In this document: positions 53,129 through 64,000 of the stretch, one piece after another
How positions within the stretch are numbered: the stretch's first letter is position 1
Layout of the letters: every line of letters starts with the position of its first letter
Assembly (NCBI GenBank): GCA_009741485.1
Contig: CM019236.1
Span: 45,600,451 to 45,664,450, forward strand
Length of the DNA stretch: 64,000 nt
Direction of reading: 5' to 3'
From: Malurus cyaneus samueli
Taxonomy: Eukaryota > Chordata > Aves > Passeriformes > Maluridae
Program-made: the position numbers and the translations under genes
Notes under the pieces: generated by a model
Database searches by the model: none
Told to the model about the DNA's origin: nothing
Seen by the model: the letters and a program-made list of their open reading frames with translations, nothing else

Positions 53129-54711
53129 CTGCAAGATACACAATAATTACCTCTCCAGGAAAGGTTTGCAAGGACCCAAAAAGACGCAGCACTCAGAGAG
53201 GTTTTCACACCCCACAGAGAATAAACATACACCCATCAGAATTAAGACATACTGCTCTATCTAGAAACTTATACGTATCACATAAAGGCGTTTCTTACTA
53301 TGCAAAGCACAGTCCTAAAACCCTCTTGCTTTTCCAGTAACAAAATTCTTCTAAACCTTGTTACAACAACTAGTGCTTATCTTAACATTTGATACCTTGA
53401 TCCTCTGGAGATCATGCCCTTAAATAAGTCACAGCAACAAGCCTTCAGTCACCTGCCACAACTCCAAAAGCAAATGAGACCTTCGGTTTGCCTCAGTTTA
53501 TAGCTCATCATCCTAACACCAATCTGGGTGCAAATCAGGCAGCTAACACCCAAATCAGAAATACTGTCAAGCAACAAAGAATTAACAGTGCATCCATTTA
53601 CACACTGCTGGCACAAAGATTTTGTCTTTAAAATCTAGGAAACAGACAAAAAAAGAGAAAAACAGCCTTTTCTCATTTGTATTACTAAGTGTATTATTCC
53701 AAGAAAAGCAATACAACTTATTTTGCAAAGCTGTAACTTATTAGAACATTGCAACATTAGTGTAGTCAAGCAGACACTAATCATGTCAGCATCCTCATTC
53801 TACACTTACAGATTCCATATATCACAATTAAAAGAAAAAAATTAAAAATTAAAGGGCAGAATGTTGACAGGAACAGTGAAAAAAACTACCCACACCATAT
53901 TCCTGACTGTCGTCACCTTCTTAGGTTTGCTGCTTTATCAAAAATGAACTCTCCCAGCTGCAGATGATTTTATTTTAAGGTCATCTAGTGAGAATCAGGC
54001 AGAGAAGCTTCAGTGAGTAGGGAGATAAAAATCACAATGCTTACAAGTATGAGCAGCTCAATCAGCCCCTTTGTGAGTTTCAACAGCAATTGTGGCAAAA
54101 ATGTTACAAGGTAAACTCCCTACAAAACTTACAGGACTCATGGATTTAGAAGAGAACTTACTGTAAACACAGCCAAATTAGGCATATGGGTGGTAGTACT
54201 CAGTGTTTTAAAGCAGAAAACTGCAATGTTCATGTTCAAGAAGATAATGCAGAGACATGTTGGATGAGGAAAGAGTTTCGGAACTGTTTTTTCTTAACCT
54301 TTTTATGATTTTGTCATGAGGCTTAGGACACTTCCAAAACCCTCCTCTAGTCAGAGAAAGTAGGCACAAATGTTTTTTTATTGCAAAATTTGGGCAAATG
54401 TATTCAATCACATTCCTATGTATGCATGGCAGAAATAAGCTGATTCTTTCTTAATATAAATTCAGATTTAACCTCATTACTGGATAATGAAAGCCGATTA
54501 GCATAACAACAAGCAACTTTGCATGTGCGCACTTGCCCGTGACATATATGAGCAGTATTATTATTTTAACTGTAATGAAAACACCTGGATGTAACTTGGG
54601 GATTCTCTGAAAACCAGTGAGCTGAATGTCACCTTCTGAACAAGGAGTATCTTTCAGACACCAAAAAAATCAGTTCAAAAACTAAACTCAGTTCTGTGTA
54701 TCTTTACAATA

Positions 54712-55012
54712 CAGAATCGTAGAATGGCTTGGGTTGGAAGTGACATTAATGATTATCTATTTGCAACCCCCCAATGGCAGGGAGATGCCACCATAGGCAG
54801 TGATTTTATCCACCAGACCATCCACAAGAGCCTCATCCAACCTGGCCTTGAACAGTTCCAGGGATGGGTCATTCACAGTGTCACACAGGGCAATCTGTTT
54901 TGAGTGTTCACCAAACAATTTCTTCCTAACATCTAATCTTAACCTCCCCTCTTTTAGTTTAAAAACATTCCCTCTTTCGTTTTCTGTATGTACCTGTGTA
55001 AAAAGTTACTAA
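54712..55012 (-). mobile_element. CR1 LINE 3' end, minus orientation
   Basis: The plus strand begins CAGAATCGTAGAATGGCTTG and GGTTGGAAGTGACATTAATG. It continues through CATCCAACCTGGCCTTGAAC and CTTCCTAACATCTAATCTTAACC, the usual succession of CR1 3' landmarks. It is a truncated insertion co-oriented with SHB. Confidence 0.92.
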
Positions 55013-57719
55013 TGTGATGCTTAGAGATAGAACTGTTCTCCAAAAGTAGGACAAAGTCAAATCTCAGATACTTTTAAATGTTGGGGTTTTTTTTTCTCTG
55101 TTTAAAAGTTCAGACATGTCTCTGGAATTCTGGTCTTTTCTCTTTTTCTTTGTTGTGAGTTAATTTGTCAGGAAGAAACAGTCTTGAAGGAATACCCAGG
55201 CAGATTAAAGCGACAAGTATGATACCCAGTCAGGTACCCACCCAGCCAATGCTGTAATCAGGTCAGAGTTTTGGCTGCTATGAATCCTCTCTTAAACAAA
55301 GCTGAAGCATATTCAGCCATTGCAGCTATGGAACTGACTACAATACCTGACATTTGTACACTCTCCAGGTAGCCTCTCCACTGCCCTGTGACTGCTCCAT
55401 ACCATGTGACTGTAGCATGCCAGGACCCTTGCTTTAAATCCCTCAGGGACCTAGGCCCCACCTTCCCATGCCACAGCAGCAGAAACCAGCAAAAGTCTGT
55501 CATTTATAACTCCTCCTTCCAGGAGTCTGTAATCAGTGCTGGAAGCTACTACCAAATGGCCCTCTTGCTCACTGGGCCATGTATTTTATAAAGCAATACT
55601 AAGATGGGCTTTACAGACTTCACATGCATTTCCTTTACCCAAAGGTTTTCTGTGCCCACATGACAGTTTGAAGATGACAGATTTCCCATAAACTCAGTGG
55701 AAGACAATGTCAGTGTCACATTCTTGAACGGGCTGTCTGATGCCCATGCCATCTTCTATCTACCCAGTGGGATCTCCCAGGTGTTATCTCCATTTCTAGC
55801 CAGACTTGTGTACCTGAAAGCTATTTTGTTCTTGTTACTTTGCCAGCCTCAACTCTTCTGGGCAAACCAGTCTGCCCAGCTCAGCAGGAGTTCTAACAAG
55901 ATCTGTTCACTTCTCATACAAAAACACATTTTAACTTCAGCTGTACAGTTTCCAATAAAACAAACCCAAATTTGTTTGTGGAAGACCTCAAGCTGCAGAC
56001 AGTCAAAATGCTGCATTCCAGCTCTGCTACACGGAGACACATCTCTCAAGCACTGCAGAATTGCACAGCTTGTTTCACCCACAATGCCAGCATGACACCA
56101 GCGCCAGTCCCATGCTTAGGATTCAGAGCACACACTGCCCCCAACCTGAGCAGATTTCATAGCTTGTGCACACTTTCATTCTGGCAAATCTCAAAGATAA
56201 TGTTGGAGATAAGCAGGTTTTAGCTATGCTTCAGCAACAAATCTTGAAATCATGGCAGAAGAACAACCTTTTTCCTTCAAAAACTTGTATGAGTAATTAA
56301 GTTCATGATAATTCTAGCATTGCTTGCCTTTTGGTTTGTTTCTATGCTCTATCACCTGACAAATGAAAAACATTTGCTGCATAATTCTCTGTGTCTGCAG
56401 TTCACATTACAAATATCTGTTGTTTCCTTCAGATGAATTTCTCAGAAAAATGTAATTTCAGAACTCCAGAGGTCCATGTAATTGGGAGATGGACTTATCG
56501 TTGTGGGCCTGCAAAATGGGACTTACCATTGCTAGAATTTTTAATACTCCTTAGACCAACACTTCACTTTTAAGAAAAAGCCACTTCAGTCAAGAACTGG
56601 AAAAAACTCTTTCTGGGCTACCCCGTAGAACCACTGAGGAAGTCAGAAGACTTCACACATCTCAGCAGAGGACCAACACTTCTTTATTGCAACGTTTCCA
56701 CCATTCCAAACTTCAAAGCTGGACCTCTTCTTTCGTTATTTTAAACATTTACAACTCCTAGGACTTAGATGAAGTATGGAGACAATAGATGGATCAGCAA
56801 CTTGCAACTGTCCTTTCAGCCAATCCCTAGACATTTCCTGTGACAAATAACCTGGCACCGAAAACAAACTAATCTATAATGAATGGCAGATGCAATCAGA
56901 GAAATCTAATTAATCTCAAAAAGTGTTTATTTTCTTATTTTAAGTAAGAATTCTCCATGCTGAACCTGTAAGTAACCCAAACATATTATAATACCTCTTT
57001 TAGTCTATTAGTTCTGTAAAGCAGTATTTTGTTCTGTGCGCTTTCATAACTATGTAACACTTGAAAAAATGTTTACACATAAGCCAATCATAAAATTTTG
57101 TATTGGACTGACCTTGTTAATTTACAGTTATATGTACACAAACTGAAAAATAGATGGAGACTAAAAAGACTGGTAAAGACTAAAAACATGGGCACAAAGA
57201 TGAATACAGAGCTTAAGACAGACTCCAAATGAATTAAAACTCATCTATTTCATATAATATGACCAAAATATGAAACAGAAGGGCTTTGATTTACATATGC
57301 ACACATTAGACTCTTAAGAATCAACTTTTAAAACTAATAATCCAGTTTCTGTGGCTGCTGTATCACTATTTGAAAAATTTATGAAACGTGATTTCACTGG
57401 AAACAGAAGTGTACTGTTCCAAGGCTTGTACTTCAGCATTGTCAAGAAAAGTAGTTGAGTAGTTGCTGGTTTTTGAAAGAAAAATTACTTCTGGGTAGCA
57501 CACAATCAGTATTCTTGTGTGAGAAGCTATGTGATCAGATCAGGTTGTTTATCCAGTCATTGCTTCACACAGGATGAAAAAATCTGAACGTGGAGACTGC
57601 AAGAGCTTCTTGGACAATTGTTTCCAATGATTAACTGTTCTTGCAGATTAAAAAAACAACTTCCTATATTGACTCAGAACCTCTCCTGATTCATCTTATA
57701 TCTCATTTTCCCATCACAC

Positions 57720-58700
57720 ACCTGCTCATTTGTGAAGCAACTGGCTCCATCTTGTTGAGGATCTCCTCATATGCATTGGAAAGTTCCCATTATGTCCCAC
57801 CCAAAGTTTTTTCTTCTCTAGGCCAAGCAAGCCCAGTTCTCTCAGCTGCAGTTCCTTGTAATTTTGGTGGCTCTGTGCAGACAACATTTATCGAAATCCC
57901 TCTTGTATCAGAATCCTGCCACAGCATAATCCCAGAAATGTGAAGTAAAGAGAAGCAATCACTTTGCTTCATCTTCTGGCCTATTTACACAGGCCAGCAT
58001 GCTGCTAGCCTTCATCATAGTGAGCTGCTAGCCATATTTAGTCCACTTTCCCCCAAGACTCCCTAAGCCCTTCTAGCAAACCTGTATCCCAGAAAGTCAA
58101 CCAATTCTAATTCCATATTACTGCAGGGGATTAGTCTGCTCCAGAGGTAGCTCTTCGCATCCTCTCTCACTAGCTTTTGTAAGATCGTTGTTAGGGCATT
58201 TGCCCAGCCTGTTCAGGTCCCTCAGAGTAGTCGTTTTGCACACACCTTCCCCTCCCTAGGGTGTTATTCCAAGCTTGATAAGGGGCATTTCCTCCCCTTC
58301 TGCTCTGGGTTACTAATAAGTATGCTAAACAGGAAGAGTTCCAGAACATAGCCTCAGAGGAACCACACTTATAACCAGATTCCAGGAAGAGGATGAATCA
58401 CTAATGCTGCCCTTTGAGGTCAATGACACTGATAGCTTTTCACAAATCTACTAGTCCACTCATCTAGGCTGCAACATTCCAAACACAGCTGATGCCACAG
58501 CACAACATGCTGGAAGCTAGTCAACATAGATAACACCCTACTGCTCTCTTTCCATTAAGGGATCCAGTAGTTTTAACACACAAAGCAAACAGGTTTGTCA
58601 AGCAGGATTTACCTAGGATAAATGCACACTGACTACTTAGTAATCATTGCTCTCAGGCTTCTTCCATGCTCCCTCCCAGAGCCACATCCCTTTTCTTCCT
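57720..58700 (-). mobile_element. Ancient CR1-related LINE segment, minus orientation
   Basis: Several motifs in consistent order match an old CR1 subfamily read in reverse: GGCCAAGCAAGCCCAGTTC near 57820, GCATGCTGCTAGCCTTC near 57998, AAACAGGAAGAGTTCCAGAAC near 58327, CACTTATAACCAGATTCC near 58366 and CAGGATTTACCTAGGATAAA near 58602. It is too diverged for ORFs to survive. The limits are approximate and the subfamily is not determined. Confidence 0.6.
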
Positions 58701-59094
58701 TCCTCATCCCCAACACTCTCATCACTGCCCCTTTGAAAATAGCTCCACAATTTCAGGACCCTGCAAAGCAACTTCCTCATTATAGAGACACTCAACAATA
58801 AACACTATCTACATATTATCCATTAAAATGGCTGTAGGGACAAGGGGTGGGAGAATCAGAAGTTTTAGTAATATGAAACAACTGCAAAGATGACTGACAA
58901 CAGGTTGGCTGAAGTACCAGACAAAAAAAATGCAATGTTCCATATTTCTGCAGCCCATGAAGATTTGAGGTGGCCCACATTTACTTTTCAGACATTTCTT
59001 CACAAATACATCAAAGGAGCATAAATACTTGAAGGCAAGTACATGTGCTATAACTGTGAGACAGAATTTTCTGGCTGGGATCTAGGAATCCTAC

Positions 59095-59310
59095 CTGCCA
59101 AAGCTGGGATGGTGACTTTGTTCCACTCCCACGGCTGATCATACTCATCTGCAGGCCTGTCATCATCCTGTGGCAATTTGCTTTCTCGTAAACGGTGACT
59201 CACCACACTTTCAGAATCGGATTCCACACCACTGCCTTCTGGTTCATAGGGTGTGTCATAGAGCTGCATGTTTTTCTGATGGGACTTCATGCCTTCCTGC
59301 TGTTGAAACT
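59095..59310 (-). CDS. SHB: SHB exon: tyrosine-motif region (YDTP, YDQP)
   Basis: This is the first SHB exon in the window in transcription order. After the acceptor TTGCCAACAG it opens with AG, which needs a G from the preceding exon to make Glu. It then encodes FQQQEGMKSHQKNMQLYDTP, then YEPEGSGVESDSESVVSHRL, then RESKLPQDDDRPADEYDQPW and EWNKVTIPALA, ending in G before GTAGGA. QLYDTPYEPEG and DEYDQPWEW are SHB-family phosphorylation motifs. The YxxP tyrosines, when phosphorylated by Src-family or receptor kinases, recruit SH2 proteins such as CRK (family knowledge). The acidic Ser/Asp segment between them is also typical. All 71 full codons are open. The large first exon (proline-rich region) and the exon before this one are outside the window. 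Confidence 0.96.
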
Positions 59311-59570
59311 CTGTTGGCAAGGAGGAAAATTGCATCAGAATCACTACGAACTGTGTCTTATCATTACAGTCTATAATTTTAGAGCATTCAACTTCCACCC
59401 ATTTCTTAATAGCCACATAATTATAGAGATGACAAGCTTGTACAAGACTTCCAAATTCTACCCCTACATTGGTAACTGGCTGGAAGCTAAAGTTTGCTCC
59501 AGTTAACAACCACAGCTTTATGCCTCCACAAACATTTCCCAGCTTGTGCAGAGCCAGATTGCAGGAAGCA

Positions 59571-59630
59571 CACAATCCCTGTCAGCAGTGTAAAGCACTG
59601 CACAATCCCTGTGCAGTGTAAAGCACACAT
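59571..59630. repeat. Short imperfect tandem duplication
   Basis: CACAATCCCTG...CAGTGTAAAGCAC occurs twice head to tail with a unit of just under 30 bases and a small indel between copies. It is probably a local slippage or duplication event. Confidence 0.8.
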
Positions 59631-60174
59631 GGGAGCAACTGTATATAAATTCCAAAGAACACTAAAATTTGTGCACAGTTAACTCTTCAGGAGGAGATTG
59701 TTCTGAAGTGCAATTTGAAGACACAAAGAACACATAAAAAATTAGTCCCATAGTACAATTATATATGCTGATAAAAAAAATTATCTACATTTACGCCTAC
59801 AGAGTATCAGCAAAAAACGAACTAGGACTAGAGTAAAAACACAAAACAAAAGCATTATGAGCTTAGCTCACATCAAGGGGGATGTGACAGCAGCTCTCAG
59901 CTGCCTGAAAAGCGGTCAGGACCAAACTTTCTTGGGCCAGAATGAGAAGAAGCAGTAAGGAAAAACAGACAGAAGGGGTAGCTCAAGAGATGCAATTGGT
60001 ACTATGGGGGTAACTTCTTCCCCTGGTGTGTGGTGCAGCCCCAGGATAGGTCACGGGAGGTGTCTGCATTCTTTGGAGTTCGCAAAGTCTTGGTTAGGCA
60101 AAGCCATGGTCACTCCTACTGATTCAAAACTGGGTGGAGTGAGTGATAGACCAGGTGGCTATCACTCACTCCAT

Positions 60175-60800
60175 TCAAAGGGATCTGGAGATGCCGGAAA
60201 ACTGCAGGCTAACACGCTAGAAAGCTGCTCAGCAGAGGGTCCTGCACGACAGCAAGTTAAACATGCGCCAGCAATGCATCCTCACAGGAGCGAGGGACAG
60301 TGCCAGCCTGGGCTGCACTACAAGTGTTGAATGCAGATCAAGAGTTGTGATGCTTCCCCGCAGCTCAGCACTGGTGAGGCCACATCTGGACGGCTGGGTC
60401 CAGTTCTCGCTTGCCCAGTACAAGAAAGACGCAGAATACTGCAGGAAGTTTCAGCAAAATAGTAAGTTTTAGTGGGGACATTATCAACGTCTGTAAATAC
60501 CTGACGTAAGAGAGTGGAGACAGACTTTTATTGGCAATGCCCAGTGACATGACAAGCTGTAAAAGGCACAAGCCAAACTATATGCAACTCCATCTGGACA
60601 CAAGAAAACACATAATTGATTGTGATAATGGTCAAGCATTGAAATAGGTTGCCTGACAATGCTGTGAAGTATCCATCTGTGGAAATATTCAAGATCTGAC
60701 TGGACATAGGCATAGGCAACCTAGTTTAGCTAACCCTGCTTGAACAAGATTTTTTATTAGATAATATCAAGAGGTCCCTTCCAACTTCAGATGTTATGTG
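60175..60800 (+). mobile_element. Diverged CR1 LINE with 3' end
   Basis: CTCAGCACTGGTGAGGCCAC near 60363 and CTGGGTCCAGTTCTC near 60394 correspond to the late ORF2 region of CR1. GTGGAAATATTCAAGATCTG near 60678 and AGAGGTCCCTTCCAACTTC near 60770 are 3' UTR and terminal landmarks. Orientation is plus, antisense to SHB. Confidence 0.82.
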
Positions 60801-61154
60801 CTTATACTGACTACTGCAATGACAAAATAAGAATGCCAATATTTGTAGCAAATTGTAAAGCTACTAAAGGACTCAGGAAATGAAGCAAAGATTTAAGCAG
60901 TTTTGTTACTATAACAAAAGTCACAAATCAATTCATCTATCAACAACAACATTATCATCAAGTAATTTCTCCAAACAGCTTCAAAGTACTGTGAAAAATC
61001 GGCAAAACGACAGTGACCTTACTCCTTGGAAAAATATTATTTAATTTGCACATTAAAAAGAAAGTGAATTTGAAGAAACATCCACCAAAATTGATGCGGA
61101 TGTAAATTCACACAAGATTGGTCCTGCTAATTTCTAGTTATGAACAGAGGGAGA

Positions 61155-61215
61155 GAAGTGCAGGACCAGGAGCTGGACTTAATAATCCTTGTGGATACCT
61201 TCCAACTCAGCGTAT
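61155..61215 (+). mobile_element. Short CR1 LINE 3' terminus
   Basis: GGACTTAATAATCCTTGTGG followed by ACCTTCCAACTCAGC and TATTCTGTGATTCTGTGA is the CR1 tail, including two copies of its terminal ATTCTGTG repeat unit. Only the extreme 3' end is present. Confidence 0.88.
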
Positions 61216-61946
61216 TCTGTGATTCTGTGATATATAAAAACATAGGTTTGCATGCACATCCACTTACACACATATCTCTACAATCTCTTCTGTAAAGCTC
61301 CTATAAATATGCTTGAAAGTTCGTCTCAGAGTGTTTGTAAATAGAAGTCATTTTACTAGAAGTTAAATCAGAAAAATTTCCTTTCAATAAATGACAGCAC
61401 AACTGAATCTGTACCACAAACAGTATTAGCATTATACACACAGTTAGCTCAGTGCAAATTTGATATTCAAAAATCAGGTAGAAGAAGCCAACAGAACATT
61501 TATGATGAAGCATTTCTCATGGAAATTTTACAGCCTCCAGCAGTGACAGCTCTAAGGGCTAAACTAGTCATTGGAATGACTAGAAAGTCTAAAACTGTGC
61601 TAAAGCCACTTAAAAAAATATCACTTTTATGAATTACATAATTTAAATTCTTATTGCTAATGGAAAGTATATTTTTATATAATTATGTGCATTAAATTAA
61701 TAGCTAATGGAAGAAGTAAAAACTGAAGGTTTGACAGCACTAATTTTGCTAACAGTCTGGAAGACTCCCACAAATTCTTGTTCTTGCAGATCAGCAGTTA
61801 TGACAGAATCCGGCTCCAGAAGTTTGGGCACCTGTGTAAAACCAAGAACCTGACCAGGAGAGGTACAGAAACTGAGACAAGACTATGTGATACAAGACTC
61901 GAGCGGGTATTGTTCTCCCCACCTGGTGAGCAATTCTGATACTCAC

Positions 61947-62060
61947 ATCCAGAAGAGGCAGAGATTCACTAGTCAAGTAGGCAACCTTTCCATCAGCCAC
62001 CCTAAACATCTGAATAGCCTTAAATAATTCATCAGCATTACACATAGATGCAGTGTAGTC
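61947..62060 (-). CDS. Unidentified exon-like segment inside an SHB intron
   Basis: On the minus strand, a pyrimidine-rich tract ending AACTCTTTCAG precedes exactly 38 open codons that end at a strong donor, GAT/GTGAGTATC. The reading is DYTASMCNADELFKAIQMF, then RVADGKVAYLTSESLPLLD, which looks like ordinary globular protein. It is phase 0 at both ends, so it cannot join the next SHB exon, which needs a single G. It is therefore not SHB exon 2. It might be a cassette exon of another transcript on the same strand, a decayed gene piece, or coincidence. I do not recognise the family. Confidence 0.3.
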
Positions 62061-63971
62061 CTGAAAGAGTTTGGAGAGAATTAGGGGATATAACATTTGG
62101 AAGCAGAACAGCTATGAAGCCAAGAAAAGGAAATGTTGAATGCATTAGTAATTGTTTACAGAACATAACAGGTGAAATTCTACAGCTTGCCTTCCAAAAG
62201 GTTGCGACAGACTAAGAAACAACTGGACCATTCTGTAATGGTCAGATGCCAATAGATACTTCATCTCAAACTAAAGAATACAGTAACAAGAGGGCCAACA
62301 ATGTAGTTGCACTATTTTAAAAAGTTCTGATAACATGAAAGCCCATTTTCCCAAATCAAGCACATCTGTAAATGTCACCAGGTAATAATAAACTCAATGT
62401 CATTTTACAGCCCCTTAGTAACACTTCTTTGGATGAAACACCAGACAAGAAAAATACAGGAGTCTTCCTGCCACAATTGTGTGAGGAATGTCAGACACAG
62501 AGAGATTCTCTGAAGTTAGGTTCTTGCAAGAGTTTTTGTTCTCCTGTCTGGTGAATGGCAGTGAACAAAGACTCTCTGGGAAGGCTGGGAAGCAAAGACA
62601 AGCTCCTGAATCACAGTAGCAGCACATTTTGCTTGTCTACATATAATATGCAGGCAGAGTCTTAACCTGCAAGAAACAAAAGCGCTAACTTACATCAACT
62701 ACCTGATTTTTTCAACCTCCACTCTTCTATTGGGAAACCTTTTAAACAAATTACATGCAACAAATTACAGCATCAGTGGTTAGACAAACATGTGCTTCTT
62801 TATCAGTCTGACAGCAAACAGCAATTTATGCAGGCTCCACTGAAAACCAAGGAGAACTATAATGCAATTGGATACAGTCACATTACCCTACAGATTAATC
62901 CATAGCAGCAAAATAAAGCTGTTTTTACTCATCAGCATGTCAGATTTCCAAATGTACTGGCCCACACCTCTCAGGTGCAAAAGGGACAAACCAAACACAT
63001 CTCCATCTCAACTACAGTTTTCAAGACTGGTGCCAAACTAAAATGACAGTCTTACCAGTCCCTCAGCTTTGTCTAGCCAAAAGCCATATCCCAGTGAGAC
63101 AAATCTGATTATGAAGGTATCATGCTGCAAACACTATTGAGATGCAAGGTCAACAGTTGGAAAACTGCTTAAAATTCAATTTCAGTGCTAAAGAATCAAC
63201 ATCTGCATCTGACAAATCTAAGAGCAATACTCCAGACTGAGAAGAGAATTCCACTGATGGGATTTTACAAGAGACATTTAGCTGCACATAACTCCATTCA
63301 ACAATACTGAACTCACAAGGTTATCTGGCCACTTTGCTGAATAAAGCTTCACCCTATTTCACAAAGCATGGAACAAAATACTTGGAAATACTCCTAACCC
63401 TAACAAGCAGCTGTTGCTAGAAACCCCTTAATGTAACTACAATGATTTTCAAGGTTGGTTTTGCATGCACTTAAATTTCTTCAGATACACAGCTACCTGA
63501 AGGAAGCCTAGTAGATTTTTCATTCATTTATTTAACACACATTAACATGTAAACACTATGCTGGAATAAGGTTGTACAGAGTACAGCTGTCAAGCTGTCA
63601 GCTTTAAGGATTTCTGTCCTTCTACTTCTGGATTCAGACTACAGATCTCCTCCAGAAGGCTGCTTCTTTTCTGCTGTCTTTCCAGAAGTCAGCACTTAAA
63701 CAATTTCTACTGACCTGGATTAAATTTCCCACTAACCAAATACAAACCATAACATGCTGCTAACTACACACAAAACAGTAACCTGCCTGCAGTAAACACC
63801 AAACACTGCTGCTATTCTCACTGAGTACATTTGTGTCACTCAAATTCACCAGTTAAATCCAGTGACAAGGAACTTAACATTAAAGTGACTTTATCTGGAA
63901 CTCACAAAAGTTTTCGAGGCACACAGACAGACCAAATATTTATAATCAGAAAGATAGGAATATTTTATTGA

Positions 63972-63990
63972 AGCAAGCAAGCAAGCAAAC
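63972..63990. repeat. (AAGC)n microsatellite
   Basis: Four to five AAGC units near the right edge of the window. Confidence 0.8.
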
Positions 63991-64000
63991 AACAATCCCC

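Larger units (their letters stand above)
53129..59094 (-). other. SHB: SHB intron (6.0 kb)
   Basis: The donor is CAG/GTAGGATTCC at 59094 and the acceptor is TATCTTGCAG at 53129. It contains two CR1-derived segments in minus orientation (54712-55012 and about 57720-58700). The remainder is AT-rich with no gene, RNA or further repeat that I recognise. Confidence 0.9.
59311..64000 (-). other. SHB: SHB intron upstream of the YDTP exon, continuing past the window
   Basis: The acceptor is TTGCCAACAG at 59311; the donor lies beyond 64 kb because no exon with the expected YMEPYEAQ-type motif occurs here. The intron holds CR1 fragments at 60175-60800 and 61155-61215, a short tandem duplication at 59571-59630 and an exon-like open segment at 61947-62060. 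An AAGC microsatellite sits at the window end. The rest is AT-rich and featureless to me. Confidence 0.8.

Noticed and set aside
59170..59506. Plus-strand frames opposite the YDTP exon
   Set aside because: They are antisense shadows of the SHB coding exon.
61947..62060. The 38-codon segment as SHB exon 2
   Set aside because: Its end is phase 0, while the next SHB exon (59310) requires one preceding G. It also lacks the YMEPYEAQ-type motif expected just before the YDTP exon.

Overview
The window is vertebrate nuclear DNA, almost certainly from a bird. The evidence is many CR1-type LINE fragments with the characteristic 3' end (positions 12.8, 16.2, 33.4-34.96, 48.1, 54.7, 57.7-58.7, 60.2-60.8 and 61.2 kb), avian-type retroviral LTRs, low gene density and a spliced vertebrate gene. 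SHB lies on human 9p13, a block mostly on the Z chromosome in birds, so Z-linkage is likely; that is inference from synteny. The species cannot be fixed from the sequence.

The one gene I can name is SHB (SH2 domain-containing adaptor protein B) on the minus strand. Its last four coding exons are here: 59310-59095, 53128-52957, 48788-48669 and 40638-40455 (transcription order). All splice sites are canonical and all phases agree. Together they encode the C-terminal 229 residues, including the YDTP and YDQP phosphotyrosine motifs and the whole SH2 domain. The 5' exons lie beyond 64 kb. A long 3' UTR probably runs to a poly(A) signal near 37.92 kb.

The left edge (1-1.1 kb) is a dense CpG island, so a promoter or first exon of a neighbouring gene; I cannot name that gene or give its direction. 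From 1.1 to 37.9 kb the DNA is mainly non-coding. It holds CR1 fragments, a well-preserved solo LTR (23.87-24.52 kb), an LTR remnant (12.0 kb), and a decayed provirus with 5' LTR, primer-binding-site-like sequence and broken pol remnant (30.4-32.0 kb).

Three exon-like open segments remain unidentified: 22.2 kb plus strand with a membrane-spanning C-terminus, 27.5 kb minus strand, and 61.95-62.06 kb minus strand inside SHB. Other points for a second look are two small CpG-rich patches (about 22.85-23.3 and 26.9-27.4 kb), a dispersed repeat pair at 19.3/20.8 kb and a perfect 28-nt palindrome in an SHB intron. I see no previously undescribed biological system; the unexplained exon-like segments are the best leads.
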